Shown here: positions 1 to 5,788 of the stretch, in pieces | How positions within the stretch are numbered: the first letter of the stretch is position 1 | How the letters are laid out: every line of letters starts with the position of its first letter | Assembly (NCBI GenBank): GCA_046537875.1 | Contig: JBKHJZ010000201.1 | Coordinates: forward strand, 1-5,788 | Origin: JBKHJZ01 sp046537875 | GTDB lineage: Bacteria > Actinomycetota > Acidimicrobiia > Acidimicrobiales > VFJN01 | Reading direction: 5' to 3' | DNA length: 5,788 bases | Made by a program: the position numbers and the translations under genes | The notes under the pieces: generated by a model | Told to the model about the DNA's origin: nothing | Seen by the model: only the letters and a program-made list of their open reading frames with translations | The model's database searches: none

Positions 1-1628
1 GGCTGGGCCCGCTCGATGATCGCCCCGATCTCGAGGTGCGGGGGCAGCGTGCCGAGGGCCAGTCCCTCGTCGCCCGCCAGGCGCGACGCGCAGAACGCCT
101 CGGCGATCGCCGGGTGCCCGAACCGCACGAGCAGGCTGCCCTGCAGCGCGAGGGCCATCAGCTCGACCACCCGGCGGGCCCGGGCCTCGATGCCCATCAC
201 CTCGCCCACGTCGTGGCGAAGCCGGGCGACGGCGGCGTCGAGCCGCTCGTCGGCACCCGCGGCCTCGTCGAGCTCGCCCAGGAACACGTCGAGCGACGCC
301 GGCTCGCGGGCGATCGCCCGCAGCACGTCGAGGCAGATCACGTTGCCCGATCCCTCCCAGACGCCGTTGAGCGGGCTCTGGCGGAACAGGCGGGGCATGA
401 TCGACTCCTCGACGTAGCCGTTGCCTCCGAGGCATTCGAGGGCCTCGGCCACGTGGGTCGGCTGCCGCTTGCACGTCCAGTACTTCCCGACCGCGGTGGC
501 GAGCCGGCGGAACAGCGCGGCCCGCTCGTCGCCGGCGGCCGCCTCGTCGAACGCCCGGGCGAGCCGCAGGGCCAGCACGGTGGCGGCCTCCGACTCGACG
601 GCCAGGTCGGCGAGCACCACCCGCATGAGCGGCTGGTCGACCAGCAGGCTGCCGAACGCGCTGCGGTGGGCGGCGTGGTGCAGCGCCTGGGCCGTGGCCT
701 GCCGCATGCCCGAGGTGGCCCCGAGCACGCAGTCGAGCCGCGTGTGGTTGACCATGTCGATGATCGTGCGGACGCCGCGGCCCTCCTCCCCCACCAGCCA
801 GGCCACCGCGCCGTCCAGCTCCACCTCGCCCGAGGCGTTGGAGCGGTCGCCGAGCTTGTCCTTCAGCCGGACGAGCTGGAACCCGCGGTTGCGCTCGCCG
901 TCGGGCAGCCACCGGGGCACCAGGAAGCACGACAGCCCGCCGGGCGCCTGCGCCAGCATCAGGAACAGGTCGGACATCGGGGCCGAGCAGAACCACTTGT
1001 GGCCGGTCAGCCGCCAGGTGCCGTCGCCGGCCGGTTCGGCCCGCGTGGTGTTGGCACGCACGTCGGACCCGCCCTGCTTCTCGGTCATGCCCATGCCGGC
1101 GATCGCCCCGGCCTTCTCGCGGGCGGGGACGTCGCGCGCGTCGTAGGCCCGGGCCACGAGGCGCGGCTCCCACTCGGCCGCCAGGTCGGGCTGCGCGCGG
1201 AGCGACGGGATGATCGAGTAGGTCATCGAGATCGGGCAGCCGTGACCTGCGTCGACCTGCGACCAGGTGATGAACCCGGCGGCCCGGGCGACGTGCGCGC
1301 CCGGCTGCTCGACCGCCCACGGGGCACCGTGGAGGCCGTGGCCGACCGCCACCCGCATCAACTCGTGGTACGCGGGGTGGTAGTCCACTTGGTCGATGCG
1401 GTGGCCGAACCGGTCGTGGGTCCGCAGCTCCGGCGGGACGCGGTTGGCGGCGACGCCCCACTCGATGGCCTCAGGCGAGCCGGCCAGGCGGCCCAGCGCG
1501 CCCAGGTCGTCGAGCGCCCACGACGCGCCCTCCCGCTCGGTTGCCTCCACCAGGGCCGCATCGGTCCCGAACACGTCGTAGTCCTGCAAGGGGGGCGGCT
1601 GGTTGACGACCTCGTGGGTGCTGGGCAT
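1..1628 (-). CDS. aidB: AidB-like acyl-CoA dehydrogenase (C-terminus runs off the window)
   Basis: This flavoprotein belongs to the acyl-CoA dehydrogenase superfamily, AidB branch. E. coli AidB is an alkylation-response protein with weak isovaleryl-CoA dehydrogenase activity; the substrate here is unknown. What I see: 542 full codons from ATG 1628 with no stop. E. coli AidB is 541 residues, so only a few C-terminal residues should be missing. The N-terminus carries the AidB-type segment THEVVNQPPPL (residues 4-14). The flavin-contacting signature MTEKQGGSDVRANTT is at 181-195. LNGVWEGSGN at 420-429 contains Glu425 in the position of the catalytic base. A helical C-terminal domain follows from about 440. 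The start is fixed by the conserved N-terminus; a GGAGG lies only 1 nt upstream, unusually close. The gene lies 58 bp downstream of the methyltransferase gene on the same strand, so it may be cotranscribed. It could serve branched-chain or fatty acyl-CoA oxidation rather than alkylation defence. Confidence 0.92.
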   Translation of the reverse strand, partial: MPSTHEVVNQPPPLQDYDVFGTDAALVEATEREGASWALDDLGALGRLAGSPEAIEWGVAANRVPPELRTHDRFGHRIDQVDYHPAYHELMRVAVGHGLHGAPWAVEQPGAHVARAAGFITWSQVDAGHGCPISMTYSIIPSLRAQPDLAAEWEPRLVARAYDARDVPAREKAGAIAGMGMTEKQGGSDVRANTTRAEPAGDGTWRLTGHKWFCSAPMSDLFLMLAQAPGGLSCFLVPRWLPDGERNRGFQLVRLKDKLGDRSNASGEVELDGAVAWLVGEEGRGVRTIIDMVNHTRLDCVLGATSGMRQATAQALHHAAHRSAFGSLLVDQPLMRVVLADLAVESEAATVLALRLARAFDEAAAGDERAALFRRLATAVGKYWTCKRQPTHVAEALECLGGNGYVEESIMPRLFRQSPLNGVWEGSGNVICLDVLRAIAREPASLDVFLGELDEAAGADERLDAAVARLRHDVGEVMGIEARARRVVELMALALQGSLLVRFGHPAIAEAFCASRLAGDEGLALGTLPPHLEIGAIIERAQ

Positions 1629-1668
1629 GCCTCCATGCTGCCGCCCGGGCCGCCGGATGGGAACACGT

Positions 1669-1686
1669 GGTCGCCGCGGGGCGACC
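1669..1686 (-). terminator. Hairpin directly after the methyltransferase stop, possible weak terminator
   Basis: A perfect 7-bp inverted repeat, GGTCGCC / GGCGACC, encloses a 4-nt loop and abuts the stop codon of the methyltransferase gene. It lies in the 58-bp gap before the acyl-CoA dehydrogenase gene. No T-tract follows on the minus strand, so it is not a canonical intrinsic terminator. It could attenuate readthrough, stabilise the upstream mRNA end, or be a chance GC-rich palindrome. Confidence 0.3.
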
Positions 1687-2586
1687 TCAGGGCTCACGGC
1701 GGGGGGTGAGGCGGTGGAAGGCGATCGCCGCCGCGGTCGCCACGTTGAGGGAGTCGACCCCCGCGGCCATCGGGATGCGCACCCGGCGGTCGGCCCGCGC
1801 ACCGGCCTCCGGGCTGATCCCGGGACCTTCGGCGCCGAGCAGCAGCGCGAGCCGCGCCGGCGGGCCGGCGGCGAGGTCGTCGATGTCCTCGCCGTCGGGG
1901 GTCGGGGTCAGCGCCACCACCGTGAACCCCCGGGCCCGGAGGTCGTCGAGGGCGCCCGGCCAGTCGCCCACCCGCGTCCACGGGACGCGCAGCACGTGCC
2001 CCAGCGACACCCGGATGCTGCGGCGGTACAGCGGGTCGGCGGTGGTGGGGTCGAGCAGCACGGCGTCGACGCCGAACGCCGCCGCGTTGCGGAACAGCGA
2101 CCCGAGGTTCTCGTGGTCGTTGAGACCCTCGAGCACGGCGACCCTCCGCGCCGCAGCGAGGATCTCGCCGGCGGGCGGGAGCGGCAGCCGCGACCCCGAG
2201 GCGAGCACGCCCCGGTGGAAGGCGAACCCGGTGATCGCCTCGACCTCCCGGGCCGGTCGCACGACCACCGGCACGTCGCCACCCGCCGGCGCAGCGGCGA
2301 GCAGGGGGCGCACCCGGTCGAGCTTCGTGTCGGCCACCAGCACCGAGCGCACCGGGTAGCGCGAGCCGAGCAGGGCCTCGAGCGCCAGGGCGCCCTCAAC
2401 GATGAAGAACCCGCCCGCCCGCTCGACCTGCCGGCGGTGCGCGGGATCCGACAGCGCCCGGTAGTCGTCGAGCAGCACCTCGTCGCCCGGGCGCTCGCCG
2501 CCGCGGGGCTGATCGCCCGGTCGCTCGTCGCCGTGGGGCTGGTCGCCCGGGCGCTCCCCACCGCGATGCTGGTCGGCGCCCCTCAC
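1687..2586 (-). CDS. TrmH/SpoU-family RNA 2'-O-ribose methyltransferase
   Basis: This is an S-adenosylmethionine-dependent SPOUT (trefoil-knot) methyltransferase that probably 2'-O-methylates a ribose in rRNA or tRNA; the target base cannot be told. Read from GTG 2586 it has 299 residues. Residues 1-36 are a hydrophilic repeat tail. An N-terminal substrate-binding-like domain spans about 39-115. FHRGVLAS (123-130) precedes the catalytic domain. Motif 1 is NDHENLGSLFRNAAAFG (157-173, Asn160 and Arg166), motif 2 is LLGAEGPGIS (249-258, Glu253), and motif 3 is IPMAAGVDSLNVATAA (271-286). All three knot motifs are intact. The GTG overlaps the upstream transporter stop as GTGA (2583-2586), which suggests translational coupling; I see no good Shine-Dalgarno sequence. 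A second GTG at 2478 would give 263 residues, closer to common family length, and would exclude the tail. The frame stays open far upstream, but that part is antisense-like shadow over the transporter gene. Confidence 0.93.
   Translation of the reverse strand: MRGADQHRGGERPGDQPHGDERPGDQPRGGERPGDEVLLDDYRALSDPAHRRQVERAGGFFIVEGALALEALLGSRYPVRSVLVADTKLDRVRPLLAAAPAGGDVPVVVRPAREVEAITGFAFHRGVLASGSRLPLPPAGEILAAARRVAVLEGLNDHENLGSLFRNAAAFGVDAVLLDPTTADPLYRRSIRVSLGHVLRVPWTRVGDWPGALDDLRARGFTVVALTPTPDGEDIDDLAAGPPARLALLLGAEGPGISPEAGARADRRVRIPMAAGVDSLNVATAAAIAFHRLTPRREP
2481..2570 (-). repeat. Three 30-bp tandem repeats encoding QPxGxERPGD units
   Basis: Three contiguous 30-bp units (2481-2510, 2511-2540, 2541-2570) are 22 to 25 of 30 bases identical pairwise. 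The length is a multiple of three, so the units read in frame in the methyltransferase gene as QHRGGERPGD, QPHGDERPGD and QPRGGERPGD. The encoded segment is charged and rich in Gly and Pro, so it is probably disordered. It sits between the overlapping GTG start and an alternative GTG start at 2478. Confidence 0.85.
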
Positions 2587-3281
2587 AGGAGGCCGCGCAC
2601 GATCGCTGCCACCGCGGTCGCGGCGGCGAACGCGAGGACGGCCGGCCGCAGGTGGCGCCCGTCGATCCGGCGGGCGATGACCCCGCTGGCGAGCAGCCCG
2701 ACGGTCGTGCCGGGCAGCAGCGCCGCCGTGAGCACCAGGTGCCAGCCGGCCACCACCCCGGCCACGGCCTGGGCGCCGAGCGAGATCATCGTCCCCACGG
2801 CGAACACCACGGCCAGCGTCGACCGCAGCACCGGTCCCTCGTGATGCTGGTAGAGCAGCGCCACGGGGGGCCCGCCGATCGCCGTGGCGGTGCCCATCAC
2901 GCCGGAGGCGGCGCCTGCGCCGACCGTGGTGGCCGGCGTGACCGGCACGGTCAGCACCCGCAGGCTCATCACCACCGCCAGCAGCACCGCGGCCCCGAGC
3001 AGCACCGAGAGGGCATCGCCGGACACGACCGCCACCACCGTGGCGCCGACCACCGTCCCGGGCAGGCGTCCCACCATCAGCCAGGCCACCCCCGCCCGGT
3101 CGACCCGGTGCCACTCACGCCACGCCATCGCGACGGCGAGCGGCATGACCAGCAGCGTGAGCGTGGCCGGCAGCGCGTGCGGCTCCACGAGCGCCAGCAC
3201 CGGGACCGCGGTGAGGTTCGCCCCGAACCCCACCGAGCCCTGCACCGCGGCGCCGACGGTGACGGCCAGCAGCACGAGCAC
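2583..3281 (-). CDS. TauE/SafE-family membrane transporter (sulfite-exporter-like permease)
   Basis: This is an integral membrane protein of the TauE/SafE (DUF81) family. Members are thought to export sulfite, sulfoacetate or other small anions; the substrate here is unknown. From GTG 3281 it has 232 residues, nearly all in hydrophobic segments, with about seven to eight membrane spans. The two family half-signatures are visible: GAAVQGSVGFGANLTAVPVL at 10-29, and GAASGVMGTATAIGGPPVAL at 123-142, the second including the typical GGPP loop. WREWHRVDRAG and ARRIDGRHLRP form charged cytoplasmic-type loops. The listed start is the conservative one. It has no Shine-Dalgarno sequence and cuts close into the first membrane span. 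An in-frame ATC at 3303-3305, 5 nt behind a perfect AGGAGG, would add eight residues (MHLDASAY) and may be the true start. The gene follows the oxidoreductase gene, and its stop overlaps the methyltransferase start by 4 bp. Confidence 0.9.
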   Translation of the reverse strand: MLVLLAVTVGAAVQGSVGFGANLTAVPVLALVEPHALPATLTLLVMPLAVAMAWREWHRVDRAGVAWLMVGRLPGTVVGATVVAVVSGDALSVLLGAAVLLAVVMSLRVLTVPVTPATTVGAGAASGVMGTATAIGGPPVALLYQHHEGPVLRSTLAVVFAVGTMISLGAQAVAGVVAGWHLVLTAALLPGTTVGLLASGVIARRIDGRHLRPAVLAFAAATAVAAIVRGLL

Positions 3282-3302
3282 GTAGGCCGATGCGTCGAGA
3301 TG

Positions 3303-3316
3303 GATGGTGGCCTCCT
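3303..3316 (-). promoter_or_regulatory. Perfect AGGAGG ribosome binding site facing an ATC codon
   Basis: AGGAGG occupies 3316 to 3311 on the minus strand. After a 5-nt spacer comes ATC (3305-3303), in frame with the transporter. No ATG, GTG or TTG lies at a usable distance; the nearest in-frame canonical start is GTG 3281, 29 nt from the site. The position strongly suggests that translation begins near 3305. Confidence 0.6.
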
Positions 3317-3348
3317 GGATGCGGGGGATGCGATCCCGGTGCCCCGGG

Positions 3349-4209
3349 TCAGCGGGTGCGTTCGGCCACGATGCGGCCGTAGCGGTCGAGCAGGGGGAGC
3401 ACCTCGTCCCGGGGCCGGGACGGCAGCCCGAACACGGTCTCGGTGACCCCGAGGCGCTCGTAGTGGTCGAGCTTGCCGTGGTCGGGCACCGTCGACAACG
3501 GCACGACCTGCAGCCCGTCGGGGTCGCGGCCCGCCCCGGCCACCGCCTCCCGCAGCCGGGGCAGCGCCCCGGCGAGGCCGGAGCCGCCGATCGGCACCCA
3601 GCCGTCGGCGTACTCGGCGATGTGCCGGAACAGTCGGGGCCCTGCTCCCCCGCCGAGCAGCACCGGCACCGCGGGCCGGCCCGCCGCGTCCCGCTGGCGG
3701 GGCTTGGGCCACGACCACGAGGGACCGAACGTGACGTGCTCGCCGGCGAACGACGCCTCCTCGTCGCGCCACAGCGCCTGCAGCGCCATGACGTGCTCGC
3801 GGACCAGCGCCCGGCGCTCCCGGAGCTCGACGCCGTGGTCGTTCATCTCGTCCTCGTTCCACCCGAAGCCCACGCCCAGCGACACCCGCCCGCCCGAGAT
3901 GTGGTCGAGCGAGGCGACCGCCTTGGCGGTGACGATGGGATCGCGCTGCGCCGCGAGCAGCACCCCGGTGGCGAGCCGGAGCCGGGTGGTGGCCGTGGCG
4001 GCCGCGGCCAGCGCCACCAGCGGGTCGTGACTGCGGGCGTACTCCTCGGGCAGCTCGCCGCCGCCCGGGTACGGCGTCCGGCGACTGGTGGGGATGTGCG
4101 TGTGCTCGGGCAGCCAGAGCGAGTCGAGGCCGCGCGCCTCGGCCTCCCGTGCCAGCTCGACGACGTCGATCGAGACGTCGGTTGCGAACATCGTGATCCC
4201 GTAGCGCAT
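3349..4209 (-). CDS. LLM-class oxidoreductase, probably F420-dependent (Rv2161c-like family)
   Basis: This is a luciferase-like TIM-barrel oxidoreductase that probably uses coenzyme F420, or alternatively FMN. The protein has 286 residues, normal for the Rv2161c-like family of putative F420-dependent enzymes. It begins MRYGITMFAT, the usual first strand. Then come AREAEARGLDSLWLPEHTHI (20-39), SRRTPYPGG (42-50), LRLATGVLL (77-85) and QRDPIVTAKAVASLDHISGG (88-107), then LGVGFGWNEDEMNDHG (111-126). PVLLGGGAGPRLFRHIAEYADGW (182-204) supplies the phosphate-binding glycine loop typical of LLM enzymes. The substrate cannot be inferred. ATG 4209 is chosen because homologous N-termini begin MRYGI-like and a GAGG lies 6 nt upstream; the open frame reaching 4602 is shadow over the divergent gene. 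It appears to be the first gene of the minus-strand cluster, 103 bp from the divergent ATPase gene. Confidence 0.92.
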   Translation of the reverse strand: MRYGITMFATDVSIDVVELAREAEARGLDSLWLPEHTHIPTSRRTPYPGGGELPEEYARSHDPLVALAAAATATTRLRLATGVLLAAQRDPIVTAKAVASLDHISGGRVSLGVGFGWNEDEMNDHGVELRERRALVREHVMALQALWRDEEASFAGEHVTFGPSWSWPKPRQRDAAGRPAVPVLLGGGAGPRLFRHIAEYADGWVPIGGSGLAGALPRLREAVAGAGRDPDGLQVVPLSTVPDHGKLDHYERLGVTETVFGLPSRPRDEVLPLLDRYGRIVAERTR

Positions 4210-4312
4210 GGCTTCCCTCGCTTGATAGCGTCGTCGCCCCGCTCGTGACGGCAGCCGCCGTCCGCCGAACGGGCACGGCCCGAAGGATCGTCGCCCGGAA
4301 GGAGGACCGCCA
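4210..4312. promoter_or_regulatory. Divergent intergenic region between oxidoreductase and HelD-like genes
   Basis: These 103 bp separate two divergent starts and must carry the promoters of one or both blocks, unless a promoter lies inside a gene. I see two short perfect inverted repeats: GACGGC/GCCGTC around a 4-nt loop (4247-4262) and CGGGC/GCCCG around 3 nt (4270-4282). A 9-bp direct repeat, TCGTCGCCC, occurs at 4231-4239 and 4288-4296. TAGCGT (4226-4231, plus) fits a TANNNT -10 but has no convincing -35. On the minus strand CTATCAAG near 4220-4227 is a poor -10. I found no copy of the palindromic rifamycin-associated element known upstream of some helR genes. Confidence 0.5.
4299..4305 (+). 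promoter_or_regulatory. Strong ribosome binding site of the HelD-like gene
   Basis: AAGGAGG lies 7 nt before ATG 4313, a near-ideal Shine-Dalgarno match and spacing. It settles the start of the plus-strand gene. Confidence 0.85.
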
Positions 4313-5788
4313 ATGCCGACGGCCGCCGACGGACCGGCCGCACGGGAGGGCCCGGCGCACGACCCGCCCCGCCACGAACCGCCCGAGCGGGACCCGGTCC
4401 AGCTCGACGGCGAGCGCAGGGCGCTCGAGCAGGCCCGCCGAGCGGCCGCCGACAAGGTGGCCCGGGTGGCCCGCATCTCGGGCGGTGGGGCCGACGCGCT
4501 CGCCGACGAGTACATCGACGCGGTGGTCGCCGGCACCATCGAGTCGCTGCGCCGCGAGCTGGTGGTGTTCGGACGTGTGGACGACGACCGCCCGTGGCGC
4601 ATCGGCCTCTACGGGATCGACGACGCCGGCGGTGACCAGCTGGTGGTGGACTGGCGGGCCCCGTTCGCCGCCCGGTTCTACCGGGCGAGCTTCGACGAGC
4701 CGCTCGGGCTCCGGCGGCGGGTGGCCTACGTCGGCTGCATCGACGATCTGCTGGTGGAGGACTTCGCCGCGGGCACGGTGTCGGGCACCTCGCCCCTCAT
4801 GGCCGAGCTGTCGCGCAGCCGGGGCGCGGCGATGCGCACCGCGGTCGCCACCCTCCAGACCGAGCAGGACCGGCTGGTGCGCCTTCCGCCGGACGCCCGC
4901 CTGGTGCTCCGGGGCGGGCCGGGCACCGGCAAGACGGTCGTGGCGCTGCACCGGGCGGCGTGGCTGGTCTACAACGACCGCCGCATCACCGCCGAGCGGA
5001 TCCTGGTGATCGGCCCCAGCGATCGGTTCCTGCGGTTCGTGTCGGCGGTGCTGCCGACGCTGGGCGAGGCACGCGTCACCCAGACCACGTTCGACCGGCT
5101 GCTCGGACCCGCCTCCGACGGCGATCCGGAGCGGGACGGGCGCTGGCTCGCAACGCTCGACCGGTTCTTCGCCGGGCTGTGCCGCCCGGCCCCCTTGCGG
5201 ATCGGGCGCACGCGTGTCCGCGAGGCCGAGGTCGCCGCGCTCGTGGACCGGCTGGCCGGTCGGGCGCTGTCGTGGCGCGACCGGCGGCGGGCGTTGGCCG
5301 ACATCCTCGTCAACCGGCACCACGTGGCGCGTCGCGAGGCCACCGCGGCCATCGCCGAGGTCATGCCGCCGCTGTCGGTGCGCCAGGTCCTGTCCCGCCT
5401 GCGGGCCGAGGGCGTCGATCCGGGCCACGGTCCCCTGGCCGACGAGGCGCGTGCCCGCGTCGAGGGCGTGCCCGCCCGCTACTCGCACGTGATCGTCGAC
5501 GAGGCCCAGGACATGAGCCTGCTCCAGCTCCGGGCCGTCCGGCGGCGGGCCGACGGCCTGACGGTCGTCGGCGACGACGCCCAGCGCAGCCGGCGGGACG
5601 GGCTCGGGCTGGCGGCGGCCGCCCCGCTGCTGGACGTCGGGCCGGAGCAGATGACCACCGCCTACCGCATGTCGGCCGAGATCGCGTCGTGGCTCAACGC
5701 CTGGGCCGAGCGGAACGGACTGGACGCGGTGGTGCTCGACGGCATCCGGCCCACAGGCATCCCGGTCGTCGAGGCGCCGGTCCGCGAG
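4313..5788 (+). CDS. HelD/HelR-like superfamily 1 ATPase, RNA polymerase-associated (3' end outside window)
   Basis: HelD/HelR proteins bind RNA polymerase and use ATP to free it from stalled complexes; some actinobacterial HelR proteins dislodge rifamycins. The window gives 492 residues without a stop; full members are commonly about 700 or more. Residues 1-26 are Pro/Arg-rich and probably disordered. A helical arm (about 30-84) leads to FGRVD and RIGLYGIDDAGGDQLVVDWRAP (96-117), the family's 1A-domain block. A Q-motif, LQTEQDRLVR (181-190), precedes Walker A GGPGTGKT (201-208) and ALHRAAWLVY. VIGPSDRFLRFVSAVLPTLGE (232-252) is also HelD-like. Walker B is VIVDEAQD (393-400), followed by LTVVGDDAQ (416-424). 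The expected NYR motif reads TAYRMSAEI (449-457). Walker A and B are only about 190 residues apart, shorter than I expect, so the insert that would be the clamp-opening domain looks reduced. No nuclease domain is seen. A divergent UvrD-like helicase is the alternative. Confidence 0.88.
   Translation, partial: MPTAADGPAAREGPAHDPPRHEPPERDPVQLDGERRALEQARRAAADKVARVARISGGGADALADEYIDAVVAGTIESLRRELVVFGRVDDDRPWRIGLYGIDDAGGDQLVVDWRAPFAARFYRASFDEPLGLRRRVAYVGCIDDLLVEDFAAGTVSGTSPLMAELSRSRGAAMRTAVATLQTEQDRLVRLPPDARLVLRGGPGTGKTVVALHRAAWLVYNDRRITAERILVIGPSDRFLRFVSAVLPTLGEARVTQTTFDRLLGPASDGDPERDGRWLATLDRFFAGLCRPAPLRIGRTRVREAEVAALVDRLAGRALSWRDRRRALADILVNRHHVARREATAAIAEVMPPLSVRQVLSRLRAEGVDPGHGPLADEARARVEGVPARYSHVIVDEAQDMSLLQLRAVRRRADGLTVVGDDAQRSRRDGLGLAAAAPLLDVGPEQMTTAYRMSAEIASWLNAWAERNGLDAVVLDGIRPTGIPVVEAPVRE

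Noticed and set aside
36..1709. A 557-codon open frame on the plus strand opposite the acyl-CoA dehydrogenase gene
   Set aside because: It is a typical antisense shadow in GC-rich DNA. Its translation is low-complexity (His, Arg, Gly, Pro) with no recognisable domain, while the minus-strand frame encodes an intact conserved enzyme.
1603..2844. A 413-codon plus-strand open frame opposite the methyltransferase gene
   Set aside because: It is an antisense shadow with Arg/Pro/Ala-rich, motif-free sequence. The hydrophobic repeat it shows is just the complement of the 30-bp tandem repeat.
2587..3114. N-terminal extension of the methyltransferase frame up to 3114
   Set aside because: The extension lies out of frame inside the transporter gene, and its translation is Gly/Arg-rich without similarity to RNA methyltransferases. 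The GTGA overlap gives a natural start.
3325..3337. A GGGAT/ATCCC inverted repeat between the oxidoreductase stop and the transporter RBS
   Set aside because: A 5-bp stem with a 3-nt loop is too short to call a terminator or attenuator in such GC-rich sequence, and no T-tract follows.
4210..4602. N-terminal extension of the oxidoreductase frame up to 4602
   Set aside because: It overlaps the divergent HelD-like gene, and its Ser/Arg-rich translation is unlike the LLM family, which begins at MRYGI here. An RBS-like GAGG precedes 4209.
3077..5488. An 803-codon open frame on the minus strand spanning parts of three genes
   Set aside because: It crosses the divergent intergenic region, runs antisense to the HelD-like gene and out of frame through the oxidoreductase and transporter genes. 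It shows no family motif.

Overview
The window is strongly GC-rich, with codon third positions almost all G or C. It encodes proteins typical of high-GC Actinomycetota: an F420-type LLM oxidoreductase, an actinobacterial-style HelD/HelR protein and an AidB-like acyl-CoA dehydrogenase. My best guess is an acidimicrobial or related actinobacterial chromosome. That placement rests on protein style and GC only, since there is no rRNA or tRNA here to anchor it.

Five genes fill the window in two divergent blocks. On the minus strand, in transcription order, lie an LLM-class flavin/F420 oxidoreductase (4209 to 3349), a TauE/SafE-family membrane transporter (about 3305 or 3281 to 2583), a TrmH/SpoU-family RNA 2'-O-ribose methyltransferase (2586 to 1687) and an AidB-like acyl-CoA dehydrogenase (1628 to the left edge). 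The transporter stop and the methyltransferase GTG start overlap in a GTGA. The other gaps in this block are 58 bp or less when the transporter is taken to start at 3305, so the four genes could be one transcript. A 7-bp hairpin between methyltransferase and dehydrogenase may punctuate it. On the plus strand, from 4313 to the right edge, lies a HelD/HelR-like superfamily 1 ATPase with a strong Shine-Dalgarno sequence. A 103-bp divergent intergenic region (4210-4312) holds the 5' signals of both blocks.

The genes do not form one obvious pathway. The oxidoreductase and a TauE-type exporter could be linked through sulfonate/sulfite chemistry, but that is speculation. The methyltransferase and the HelD-like protein act on RNA and RNA polymerase respectively. 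I see no mobile element, CRISPR array, phage gene or clear undescribed multi-gene system.

The points most worth a second look are: a compact HelD-like protein with an altered NYR motif; a possible ATC start codon behind a perfect AGGAGG for the transporter; an in-frame 30-bp triple tandem repeat at the 5' end of the methyltransferase gene; and an AidB-like protein whose C-terminal domain is net acidic rather than DNA-binding in character.
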